Source of the DNA: a bacterium | GTDB lineage: Bacteria > BMS3Abin14 | DNA: 28,721 bases | Assembly (NCBI GenBank): GCA_029210545.1 | Contig: JARGFV010000026.1 | Coordinates: 1 to 28,721, forward strand | Reading direction: 5' to 3' | In this document: one piece after another, positions 21,987 to 28,721 of the stretch | How positions within the stretch are numbered: position 1 is the first letter of the stretch | Layout: each line of letters starts with the position of its first letter | Notes under the pieces: generated by a model | Told to the model about the DNA's origin: nothing | What the model saw: the letters and a program-made list of their open reading frames with translations, nothing else | Database searches by the model: none | Position numbers and translations under genes: made by a program

Positions 21987-23060
21987 ATGAGTCTGCAGCA
22001 ATCCGGGATCTTCCACGAGACGTACAAGGAGGACATGGCGATCTTCCAGACGCCGTTCATCAAGTTCTGGATGATCGGGTTCTTCATCTTCCTGGCCGTC
22101 TTCCCGTGGATCAACAAGCCGTTCAACAGCATGTTCAACACCAACACCCTCTATCTGATGAACCTCATCGGGATCTACATCATAGGGGCACACGGCCTGA
22201 ACATCCTCACCGGGTTCACCGGGCAGATCTCCCTGGGCCACGGGGCGTTCATGGGTGTAGGGGCTTACGCGTCGGCCATACTGACCATCAAGGCCGGCAT
22301 CCCCTTCTGGTTCGCCCTCCCCATGGCCGGCCTGATAACGGCCCTTGTGGGAATGGTGTTCGGCATCCCTTCCCTGCGGCTCAAGGGGCTTTACCTTGCC
22401 ATCGCCACCATGGCAGCCCAGTTCATCATCGGGTACGCCATGAGGAACTGGAGCGCCCTGACAGGGGGCAGCACCGGCCTCGTTGTAAGTTCACCGACCT
22501 TTTTCGGCATCGACATGGGCACTGACCGCTCCTATTACTATCTCGTCTATACCATTGTCATCGCCACGACCCTTTACACCAAGAACCTGACCCGCACCCG
22601 TCCGGGCCGGGCCTTCGTGGCCATTCGGGACCGCTACCTCGCAGCGGAAGTCATCGGGGTCAACGTCTGGTTCTACCGCATTCTCTCCTTCGGGATCAGT
22701 TCCTTCCTGGTCGGGATCGCCGGAGGCCTCTGGGCCCATTACGTGCTCGTCGTCAACGACGAGGCGTTCGGCATCTGGCTTTCCGTCCAGTACCTCGCCA
22801 TGATCATCATCGGCGGGATGGGAAGCGTCCTCGGCGCCATCTACGGAGCCGTCTTCATGACCCTCCTTCCCATCATGCTGCGCATCCCCGAGCACGCCCT
22901 GACCCAGGTCTATCCCGGGGTGTTCGCCATTTTTCAGAGCCTGACGGAAGGAGTTTTCGGCCTCATCATCATCCTGTTCCTCATTTTCGAACCGGACGGG
23001 CTGGCCGCCCGCTGGCACACCGTGAAAAACTACTGGAAGCTTTGGCCCTTCTCGTATTAG
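21987..23060 (+). CDS. livM: Branched-chain-type ABC transporter permease 2
   Basis: This 357-residue LivM-family permease has INILTGFTGQISLGHGAFMGVGAYASA-type residues (about 70-95), the loop RPGRAFVAIRDRYLAAEVIGVNV (about 210-232) and AMIIIGGMGSVLGAIYGAVFM near 270-290. About nine to ten membrane segments are expected. The 40-residue hydrophilic N-terminus before the first segment is longer than usual. GAGAGGG in the livH end serves as ribosome site, so translation is coupled to livH. A 96-bp gap to livK contains a short hairpin and a GATAAT box, a possible secondary promoter. Confidence 0.95.
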   Translation: MSLQQSGIFHETYKEDMAIFQTPFIKFWMIGFFIFLAVFPWINKPFNSMFNTNTLYLMNLIGIYIIGAHGLNILTGFTGQISLGHGAFMGVGAYASAILTIKAGIPFWFALPMAGLITALVGMVFGIPSLRLKGLYLAIATMAAQFIIGYAMRNWSALTGGSTGLVVSSPTFFGIDMGTDRSYYYLVYTIVIATTLYTKNLTRTRPGRAFVAIRDRYLAAEVIGVNVWFYRILSFGISSFLVGIAGGLWAHYVLVVNDEAFGIWLSVQYLAMIIIGGMGSVLGAIYGAVFMTLLPIMLRIPEHALTQVYPGVFAIFQSLTEGVFGLIIILFLIFEPDGLAARWHTVKNYWKLWPFSY

Positions 23061-23156
23061 AATGCCGTTTTAAACAGGTCCCGTTCCGGCGGGAGGATCG
23101 GTACAGATAATAGAGAAGCCAGGGGGGAACGAAAAGTTCGCACAAGGAGGATAAGG

Positions 23157-24377
23157 ATGAGTAAAGCAGCACTGGGTTCAAAATGGATCGTCCTGACCGT
23201 CGCGGCTCTGATGATCATCGCTATCGGCGGGCTGGGTTGCCAGAAGGCCGAGCCGCCCAAAAAGGCGGAAGAGGCTCCCAAAGAGCCTATCGTCATCGGC
23301 GGCATCTTCGACACCACAGGCGCCACGTCCGACGTGGGCCAGGACTACGCGGTCGCTGCCGTGGACGCGGCAGACTACATCAACGCCAACGGCGGCGTCA
23401 ACGGGCGGCCTGTCGAGATCATCGCCAACGACTACGCCTACAAGCCGGACAAGGCGGTCGAGCTCTACAAGACGTACAAGGACAAGGGGATCTTCCTGAT
23501 CCAGGGGTGGGGCACAGGCGACACCAACGCGCTGAAAGCCCTCGTCTCAAAGGACAAGATCGTCTACATCTCGGCATCCTACGATTCCCTCATCAACGAT
23601 CCGGCCAAGACGCCCTACAACTTCTATGCCAGCACCGCCTACGGGGACGCCATCAGGGCCGCCATGCAGTTCGTCCATGACTCCGGTAAAAACAAGGTCG
23701 TCTTCATCTACCCCGACCATCCCTACGGCAAGAACCCCATCCCGGCGGGAAAGGCCATGGCCGCCGAACTGGGCCTCGAGGTCGGCCCTGACCAGTTCGT
23801 GGCCCTCAACGCCACCGACGCCGTGAGCCAGCTCACCAACATGAAGCAGTTCAACCCTGACTTTGCGTGGATCGGCGGGACAGTGGCCAGTACGGCTGTC
23901 ATCATCAAGGACGCCGCCAAGCTCGGCCTGGACACGAAATTCCTCGTCAACGTGTGGGGCTTCGACGAGAACCTGGTGAAACTCACCGGGGACGCGGCCA
24001 AGGAGAGGGTCTACGGAATGGGCCCCTTCGCCATGTGGGGAGCGGACGTTCCCGGCATGGCCGCTCCCATGTCCATGCACACCAAGAAGCACCCGGATGA
24101 TTCCCACACCGTCCACTACATCCAGGGGTGGAGTTCCATGATGGTCATGTGGGAGGCCCTCAAGAAGGCCGAGACCCTGGACGGCCCCGGCGTCAAGGCC
24201 GCCCTGGAGACTATCAATGACCTCGATACGGGCGGTCTGACAGCTCCCATCACCTTCACCCCCACTGACCACCGCCCCAACACGACCCTCAACATCAACA
24301 TGATCGATGCCGACGGGAAGATCGTCACGGTCAAGAACGTGACGATGAAACGCCGGCCCGAGTGGCTCGGCCAATAG
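23157..24377 (+). CDS. livK: Branched-chain-type ABC transporter substrate-binding protein
   Basis: This 406-residue periplasmic-binding protein of the Leu/Ile/Val family is probably a lipoprotein. A hydrophobic segment (about residues 9-26) ends in GGLGC, with Gly at -3 instead of the usual Leu, followed by a charged linker QKAEPPKKAEEAPKE. The mature part starts IVIGGIFDTTGATSDVGQDYAVAAV and contains NGGVNGRPVEII and KNKVVFIYPDHPYGKN, all typical of the fold. It captures the ligand outside the membrane and hands it to LivHM. AAGGAGG precedes the ATG. Paired with an acyl-CoA ligase, the ligand may be an organic acid rather than an amino acid. Confidence 0.94.
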   Translation: MSKAALGSKWIVLTVAALMIIAIGGLGCQKAEPPKKAEEAPKEPIVIGGIFDTTGATSDVGQDYAVAAVDAADYINANGGVNGRPVEIIANDYAYKPDKAVELYKTYKDKGIFLIQGWGTGDTNALKALVSKDKIVYISASYDSLINDPAKTPYNFYASTAYGDAIRAAMQFVHDSGKNKVVFIYPDHPYGKNPIPAGKAMAAELGLEVGPDQFVALNATDAVSQLTNMKQFNPDFAWIGGTVASTAVIIKDAAKLGLDTKFLVNVWGFDENLVKLTGDAAKERVYGMGPFAMWGADVPGMAAPMSMHTKKHPDDSHTVHYIQGWSSMMVMWEALKKAETLDGPGVKAALETINDLDTGGLTAPITFTPTDHRPNTTLNINMIDADGKIVTVKNVTMKRRPEWLGQ

Positions 24378-24390
24378 GACTCTCTTCAAG

Positions 24391-24417
24391 GGGGGCGGCG
24401 TAACGCCGCCTCCCTTT
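24391..24417 (+). terminator. Rho-independent terminator after livK
   Basis: GGGCGGCG (24393-24400), loop TAA and CGCCGCC (24404-24410), extended by GGG/CCC on the outside and followed by TTTT, starts 14 bp after the livK stop. It is strong, so livF must be read by readthrough or from its own promoter in the following 110 bp. Confidence 0.8.
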
Positions 24418-24438
24418 TCGTTCAGTCCTATTGTCCTG

Positions 24439-24472
24439 TTTGTCTGGTCCCCAAACCACAGGACCAGACAAA
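24439..24472. promoter_or_regulatory. 12-bp perfect hairpin upstream of livF
   Basis: tttgtctggtcc (24439-24450) and ggaccagacaaa (24461-24472) form a perfect 12-bp stem with a 10-base loop, between the livK terminator and livF. It has no T-tract on the plus strand and may be an operator or a leader structure for livF. A TATAAA at 24478-24483 follows but has no good -35. Confidence 0.6.
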
Positions 24473-24525
24473 AAACATATAAATAACTTCCACATTGTAC
24501 AGACCGTAAGCCAGTGAGGCAGGCA

Positions 24526-25359
24526 ATGCCGGAACCAGCAGCCAACAACTCGGAAAATCAACCCATTCTTTCATTGAATAATGTTGAAGTCATTTATGAT
24601 GACGTTATATTAGTCCTCAAGGGAATGTCGTTAGAGGTCCACGAGGGCCAGATCGTGGCCCTTCTCGGAGCCAACGGGGCAGGCAAATCCACGACGTTAA
24701 AGGCCATCTCAGGCCTCCTCAAGGGGGAGGAGGGGGAAGTCACCGACGGTTCCATTATCTATATGGGACAGCCCATCGATGGCGTAGACCCGGAAAAGAG
24801 GGTCAGCATGGGTATCTTTCAGGTGATGGAGGGCCGCAGGATATTTGACGATCTGAACGTTGACGAGAACCTCATTGCGGGTGCCCACACGAGGAAGAGC
24901 AGGGCGGACGTTAAAATGGATATGGCCATGGTCTTCGATTACTTTCCCCGCCTGACTGACCGGCGCCATACACTGGCCGGTTACCTTTCCGGCGGGGAGC
25001 AGCAGATGCTGGCCATCGGGCGCGCCCTTATGGCCCGCCCGAAACTGATGCTTCTGGACGAACCGTCTCTCGGGCTCGCCCCCCTGCTGGTGAAGGAGAT
25101 CTTCGGGATCATCAACCGCATCAACAAGGAGGAAGGGACCACCATCCTCCTGGTGGAGCAGAACGCGCGCATCGCCCTTTCCATCGCCGATTACGGCTAC
25201 ATCATGGAGAACGGCAAGATCGTCATGGACGACCCGGTGGACAAGCTCAAGGAGAATGAGGACGTCAAGGAGTTCTACCTGGGGCTGTCCAAGGTGGGGG
25301 AGGAAAAGAGTTACCGGGACGTCAAGCATTACAGGCGCAGAAAACGATGGATCAGCTGA
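24526..25359 (+). CDS. livF: Branched-chain-type ABC transporter, ATPase subunit 2
   Basis: This 277-residue LivF-type ATPase has Walker A GANGAGKST (48-56), signature LSGGEQQ (154-160), Walker B LMLLDEP (174-180), and LLVEQNA with the Gln usual for this family. The start is the ATG at 24526, preceded by GAGGCAGG; a GTG four codons earlier is possible. It is longer than LivF of E. coli (about 237). A basic C-terminal tail, KSYRDVKHYRRRKRW, follows the core, and an extra N-terminal 14 residues precede it. The tail may bind membrane or a partner. The 5' part has lower GC than the neighbours (codons such as TTA, ATA around 24565-24625). Confidence 0.94.
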   Translation: MPEPAANNSENQPILSLNNVEVIYDDVILVLKGMSLEVHEGQIVALLGANGAGKSTTLKAISGLLKGEEGEVTDGSIIYMGQPIDGVDPEKRVSMGIFQVMEGRRIFDDLNVDENLIAGAHTRKSRADVKMDMAMVFDYFPRLTDRRHTLAGYLSGGEQQMLAIGRALMARPKLMLLDEPSLGLAPLLVKEIFGIINRINKEEGTTILLVEQNARIALSIADYGYIMENGKIVMDDPVDKLKENEDVKEFYLGLSKVGEEKSYRDVKHYRRRKRWIS

Positions 25360-25709
25360 CCGAGTCCAAAGTCCAACGTCCAATGTCCAAAGGAAAGGCT
25401 CCAAGCGGGGCCTTTCTCGGTTACTGACACTGACACCCTGAAAACCATGAAGACCGTCCGACACGGAGACTCGGGGACACGGGGACACGGAGAAAGAGCA
25501 CCAATAAGGTGCTTTATACTAAGAGCAATAAAAATTCGTCGGGATTAAAATACTGTTGTACTTTCGCGTTCAGCTTACCACTCCGCGTCGCCGCGTCCAA
25601 ATGTCTTTCTGAACCACCCCGCGGCCCCCCTCCCCCGCGTCAAGCGGTTTCGCCCTGCCGTCATTTCCTCCCGTCCGGCATCATCCCTTTCGTGATATCC
25701 TCACCACTG
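25360..25709. other. 350-bp intergenic region with repeat arrays
   Basis: No gene is supported. It begins with four heptamers GTCCAAA, GTCCAAC, GTCCAAT, GTCCAAA (25364-25391), the family also seen at 106-133. A weak hairpin GAAAGGC/GCCTTTC (25393-25416) may end the livF transcript. ACACGGGG-type octamers occur around 25460-25495. The remainder (25500-25709) is rather AT-rich, then C-rich, without recognisable sites. Confidence 0.6.
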
Positions 25710-26042
25710 ATGAGGCGCTCAACTCTCCTGCTGCTTGTGCTTCTCCTTTTCCTCAGCCTGGGGGCCGAAACGGTCTATTTCGGGTGCGGATCACCCGGAG
25801 TTTCCGTGGGGGGAGTTTCTTCCTGCGGCACGGCGGACCCGGAGGACGACCCGTGCGATCATATCGTCACGCTCCAGGTCACCGTTCTGCGTGCAGCCGA
25901 CAGCAGTCCCGTGGCAGGGGCAACAGTCCACATCGCCACCGGCCTTCCGGACAATACCAACACCGTTATTACGGACGAGACTGGTATCGCCAGGTGGGAT
26001 GACACCTCTTTCAATTTTCCTTCTGAGTTTTATCGTGTATGA
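25710..26042 (+). CDS. Small exported Ig-like-domain protein, possibly truncated
   Basis: This 110-residue protein has a strong signal sequence (MRRSTLLLLVLLLFLSLGAETVYFG) and a serine/glycine/cysteine-containing linker (FGCGSPGVSVGGVSSCGTADPEDDPC). A beta-rich segment follows, VTLQVTVLRAADSSPVAGATVHIATG then NTVITDETGIARW, like carboxypeptidase-regulatory or bacterial Ig-like domains. The domain ends abruptly at SEFYRV, where further strands would be expected, so the gene may be shortened or frameshifted near 26040. No clear ribosome site is seen; a GTG at 25692 is an alternative start. Confidence 0.6.
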   Translation: MRRSTLLLLVLLLFLSLGAETVYFGCGSPGVSVGGVSSCGTADPEDDPCDHIVTLQVTVLRAADSSPVAGATVHIATGLPDNTNTVITDETGIARWDDTSFNFPSEFYRV

Positions 26043-26265
26043 TTTTCCGTGTTGGAAGGATCATGCCTACCGAGCTGTTTTCACACCAGGTCCTGGAAGG
26101 CTGTCTCACGCGCACCAGAGGACGCGGAGAAGGACAGATAAAAAACGAAGGACGATGAGCGATGAATAAAGCTAGAATGCCTGTTTCGCGCTTCGACCTT
26201 TGCCCTTCGCGCTTAACCGTAGCACAGCGAGATACCATGGAACGCTGCCAAGGATCGCTAAACCT

Positions 26266-26682
26266 GTGAAAAGGGTTCTTCTCGTAGAGGACTCGGCCCT
26301 CGTCCGAAACATCGTCTGTGACGCACTGCAGACCTGCTTCCCCTGCGTCGCCACTGTCGTGGAGGACGGAGCCCAGGCCTACGAGGAACTGCGCCGGAAC
26401 AGTTACCACCTGGTGGTCACCGATATCGTGATGCCGGTGATGGACGGATTGACCCTGGCCAGAAAGGTCCGCCAGGAGCTCAGATCAGATGTCCCTATTA
26501 TCATGCTGACATCCATAACCGCTGAAAACGTGCGACAAAAGGCCTCTGAAGCGGGCGCCAGCGCCTTCCTGACCAAGCCCATCGACTACAACAAGCTCAT
26601 CCAGGTGGTCGAGCGCCTCGTCCTCCCCGAACTCGGTAGGGAGGACAGCGGTTCCGGTGAGGAAGGGGTGGAGAACTTATGA
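26266..26682 (+). CDS. Single-domain response regulator (CheY-like)
   Basis: This 138-residue stand-alone receiver domain has acidic pocket residues Glu8 and Asp9 (VEDSALV), phosphoacceptor Asp53 (VVTDIVMPVMDG), the Thr82 switch (MLTSI) and Lys104 (TKPID). No output domain is present, only a short acidic tail (EDSGSGEEGVEN). It probably acts by protein interaction in a phosphorelay or chemotaxis-like pathway; the kinase is not in the window. The GTG start at 26266 is preceded by AAGGA 11 nt upstream. A TTG 22 codons earlier lies in repeat-like sequence and is less likely. The stop overlaps the next gene's ATG. Confidence 0.9.
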   Translation: MKRVLLVEDSALVRNIVCDALQTCFPCVATVVEDGAQAYEELRRNSYHLVVTDIVMPVMDGLTLARKVRQELRSDVPIIMLTSITAENVRQKASEAGASAFLTKPIDYNKLIQVVERLVLPELGREDSGSGEEGVENL

Positions 26683-26885
26683 TCAAGCGATCCATGGCTA
26701 TCGGCTGCCTCGTTTTCGGCTCCGTGACGCTTTACATCGGCTACGGAAAAACCCAGTCCGTCGCGGGAGGGTTGCGCAGGGCATTCGGCAGCGGTTACTC
26801 CACCGAAACTATTGTCTACCTCGTGGGGGGCGCCGTGCTGGTCGTTACCGGGCTGGTCATGCTCACAGGCAGGAAGAAACGCTGA
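26679..26885 (+). CDS. Small membrane protein (DUF3185-like)
   Basis: This 68-residue protein has two hydrophobic segments (about 5-22 and 45-63), GYGKTQSVAGGLRRAFGSG between them and a basic RKKR end. This resembles the small two-helix DUF3185 family, whose function is unknown. The ATG overlaps the stop of the response regulator gene (ATGA), and GGAAGGGGTGGAG upstream can act as ribosome site. Co-translation suggests, but does not prove, a shared role at the membrane. Confidence 0.75.
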   Translation: MIKRSMAIGCLVFGSVTLYIGYGKTQSVAGGLRRAFGSGYSTETIVYLVGGAVLVVTGLVMLTGRKKR

Positions 26886-26933
26886 TCGCCGGAAAAACCG
26901 GCACTTTTTACCTCACTTACCGGGAGGAGATTT

Positions 26934-27830
26934 GTGCGCATCGCCCCGGCCCTGACCGTTTTCTTCCTCTTCCTTATCCAGCTCCCGGTGCTCCCCGGCG
27001 GCGGCGCCCCGCCGGGCCCCGGCTATACCATCGATGCCGACCAACTGGCGGACATCCTCGGTTCGAAGGATCTCGTCATCCTCGACGCCCGAGGCCCCAA
27101 AGCACACCGCAAGGGGCATATCCCGGGGGCCATCCCGGTGAGTTGGCAGGGCTTCGCCGTTACCGTTGGACGGCCTGGAAGCTCCAAGTGGGGTGTCGCC
27201 TTTGCCCCACAGGAGCTGTCCGGAAAGTTCGGGGAACTGGGTGTTGATGCTGCCACCTCGGTGGTCGTCTACGGAGATCCTCTGGGCGGCCGGGGAGAAG
27301 ACGGCCGGTTCGTGTGGATGCTCCTGATGCTCGGCGTTGAAAAAGCCCGCATCCTCAACGGAGGTTTCCCTTTCTGGCAAGGGAACGGCTATCCTGTTTC
27401 CAGGGAGAAGGTCGATCCGGTCCCGGTCACCTTCGGAGACGTTATCCCGGTCGACGGGTTCACGGTGGACTCGAAGTGGGTCCACCAGCGTCTGGGAAGC
27501 GCGCGCATCGTGGACAGCCGCACGGCAATGGAGTTCAACGGCTCACGCAAGCGAGGAGAGGCCAGGGGCGGCCACATTCCCGGGGCCGTTCTGATTCCCT
27601 ACCTCTCCCTTTTCCGGGAAGACGGCCGTCTGAAGACCCTCGGTGAGCTGAAGGCGCTCTTTGAAACCGCGGGACTGGAAGAGGACGACGAGATCGCGGC
27701 CTACTGCACGGCCGGGATCCGGTCGTCTTTCATGGTACTGGCACTCCGGATGGCCGGGTACGGGAAGGCCGCCAACTACGACCAGTCGTTCTTCAGGTGG
27801 GCGGCGGATAAGAGTCTTCCCGTGGAATGA
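26934..27830 (+). CDS. Exported two-domain rhodanese (thiosulfate/3-mercaptopyruvate sulfurtransferase)
   Basis: This 298-residue protein has an N-terminal signal sequence (about 1-22, then GGGAPPGPG) and two rhodanese domains. The first (about 31-155; DARGPKAHRKGHIPGAIPVSW) has no catalytic cysteine at its loop (VVYGDPLGGRG), as is normal. The second (about 176-298) carries the active loop CTAGIRS with Cys258. It should transfer sulfane sulfur from thiosulfate or mercaptopyruvate to cyanide or a thiol acceptor in the periplasm. GGAGGAG precedes the GTG start. It is 48 bp after the small membrane gene on the same strand and may belong to the same transcript. Confidence 0.92.
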   Translation: MRIAPALTVFFLFLIQLPVLPGGGAPPGPGYTIDADQLADILGSKDLVILDARGPKAHRKGHIPGAIPVSWQGFAVTVGRPGSSKWGVAFAPQELSGKFGELGVDAATSVVVYGDPLGGRGEDGRFVWMLLMLGVEKARILNGGFPFWQGNGYPVSREKVDPVPVTFGDVIPVDGFTVDSKWVHQRLGSARIVDSRTAMEFNGSRKRGEARGGHIPGAVLIPYLSLFREDGRLKTLGELKALFETAGLEEDDEIAAYCTAGIRSSFMVLALRMAGYGKAANYDQSFFRWAADKSLPVE

Positions 27831-27919
27831 GGGGAGACCCGAGTTGAGAGTTGAAGTTCCGGGTTGGACTTTTTACGACTCTATCAAGGGTTGAGGGTTG
27901 CCGGTTTTATAGTGCGCAT

Positions 27920-27933
27920 GTGCACCGGTGCAC
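27920..27933. promoter_or_regulatory. 14-bp perfect palindrome
   Basis: gtgcaccggtgcac lies in the 259-bp gap before the large secreted-protein gene. It has the form of a dimeric repressor operator. No promoter hexamers are placed convincingly around it. Confidence 0.35.
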
Positions 27934-28000
27934 TGGATCTCCTGATTCCTGACCGGCTTGTCCTCCGTAGCCTATTATGCCCATCAGTTTCACCGCCTGT

Positions 28001-28018
28001 TGCACACGGTCGTGTGCA
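28001..28018. promoter_or_regulatory. 18-bp palindrome upstream of the secreted-protein gene
   Basis: tgcacacg (28001-28008) and cgtgtgca (28011-28018) form perfect 8-bp arms around GT, 72 bp before the ATG at 28090. Together with 27920-27933 (both contain TGCAC/GTGCA) it may be a pair of related operator sites controlling this gene. Confidence 0.45.
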
Positions 28019-28089
28019 TAATCCCGTGTTATATTTGACTATTTTTTGACAAAGTCCGGAACCGCAGTAAGCTTGGCTGTAATCTGGCC

Positions 28090-28721
28090 ATGTGGGTGAT
28101 CGCAATGGCGGCCTTGTTTACGATCCCGGCCGTTGTACCGGGAGCCTTCGCCTCGAACACGGTGACGTTGCCCCTGTTCGAACCGGAGGGGTTCTACCGC
28201 GATACCGGGGGGCCGGAGGTGGAGGTCAGGAGCATCCCGTCGTCTTATATCACCATCTCCATTAATGGAGTGTACGTCCAGGACGTTCAGGTGACTGACC
28301 CGGTTACGGGAAGCAGCCTGGAGGCGAATAAGGCCACCGTAAAGGGAAGCTGGGAGGCCTACACCGACGATGTGGGAATCGTGGTCAACGGTGTACCGGC
28401 AGCCTTGTCGGGGGGAGTCTTCGTCGCGTCGGAGGTGCCCCTGGTGGCAGGGACAAATACACTCACGGCAACCATCACCACTTTTGAGGAGATAAGGGAT
28501 GTAGATAGCGTACAAGTTGCGGCCAGTGCCACGGAACCAGCCGTGGTTCTGTGGTCCAATTATTCCTCGGGCGTGGCCCCGATCCAGGTCTCTTTCAGAA
28601 CGGACACCGAAGGGATCGACGCCGTTGAGTACAGATACGACCTTGACGGGAACGGGGTCGTGGACATCTACGCCTCTGATGATAGCGCGGTTTCCTATAC
28701 CTACCAGTACGCGGGCATCTA
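28090..28721 (+). CDS. Large secreted Ig/PKD-domain protein (partial, runs off the window)
   Basis: The reading frame is open from the ATG to the window end (210 complete codons). A signal sequence (MWVIAMAALFTIPAVVPGAFA) precedes two beta domains. One, around residues 55-145, has VNGVPAALSGGVFVASEVPL then VAGTNTLTATIT, like glucodextranase-B-type Ig domains. A PKD-like domain starts near 150, with the calcium-site-like DLDGNGVVD at 184-192. Proteins of this layout are surface or extracellular adhesins or carbohydrate-binding proteins. No Shine-Dalgarno sequence is evident, so the start is uncertain. The C-terminus and full domain count are unknown. Confidence 0.8.
   Translation, partial: MWVIAMAALFTIPAVVPGAFASNTVTLPLFEPEGFYRDTGGPEVEVRSIPSSYITISINGVYVQDVQVTDPVTGSSLEANKATVKGSWEAYTDDVGIVVNGVPAALSGGVFVASEVPLVAGTNTLTATITTFEEIRDVDSVQVAASATEPAVVLWSNYSSGVAPIQVSFRTDTEGIDAVEYRYDLDGNGVVDIYASDDSAVSYTYQYAGI

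Noticed and set aside
21111-22241. Minus-strand open frame (376 codons) antisense to livH/livM
   Set aside because: Composition is extremely rich in Asp, Glu and His, as expected for the antisense of hydrophobic permeases. It has no recognisable domain.
1-28721. tRNA, rRNA, riboswitch (including cobalamin riboswitch near cobO/meaB) and transposase genes
   Set aside because: Reading both strands by eye gave no cloverleaf, rRNA-like sequence, B12-box context or transposase domain. A covariance-model scan would be needed to exclude weak riboswitches.

Overview
The window (28.7 kb, GC-rich, no rRNA, tRNA or phage genes seen) reads as a chromosomal segment of an anaerobic or facultative organic-acid-degrading bacterium. 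The closest general resemblance is to Desulfobacterota/former Deltaproteobacteria. This is inferred from gene content only: an indolepyruvate:ferredoxin oxidoreductase, B12-linked methylmalonyl-CoA accessory proteins, crotonases, and a branched-chain-type ABC importer with an acyl-CoA ligase inside the operon. No taxonomic marker gene is present.

Layout. (1) 148-5243, minus strand: iorB, iorA, an isochorismatase-like hydrolase and two paralogous IclR regulators. This block lies between inverted copies of a ~99-bp multi-hairpin repeat. (2) 5551-6531, minus: a TPR protein and a small unknown protein. (3) 6690-10690, minus: a family I CoA-transferase pair, a 122-residue unknown protein and a phenylacetate-CoA-ligase-like enzyme. 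A palindrome-overlapped promoter and a leader terminator precede them. (4) 11250-17944, minus: M24 peptidase, nitroreductase, MeaB GTPase, an atypical crotonase, a stand-alone B12-binding domain, a cobalamin adenosyltransferase, a second crotonase bracketed by 138-bp inverted repeats, and a CBS-ACT protein. (5) 18216-25359, plus: livG, acyl-CoA ligase, livH, livM, livK, livF. (6) 25710-28721, plus: a small secreted Ig-like protein, a single-domain response regulator, a tiny membrane protein, an exported two-domain rhodanese, and the start of a large secreted Ig/PKD protein cut by the window end.

How the genes may work together. The ABC importer and its ligase would bring in and activate an organic acid. 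IorAB would turn aryl-pyruvates into aryl-acetyl-CoA, and the PaaK-like ligase and CoA-transferase would make or exchange CoA thioesters. Crotonases and the methylmalonyl-CoA branch (B12 domain, MeaB chaperone, adenosyltransferase) would carry acyl-CoAs towards propionyl/succinyl-CoA. Substrates are inferred, not shown.

The most unusual aspect is the intergenic DNA. It contains near-identical inverted repeats around gene blocks, a compound element of consecutive hairpins with paired substitutions, degenerate 7- and 8-bp tandem arrays between many genes, and four neighbouring genes whose last codons are repeated in inverted orientation just past the stop codon.
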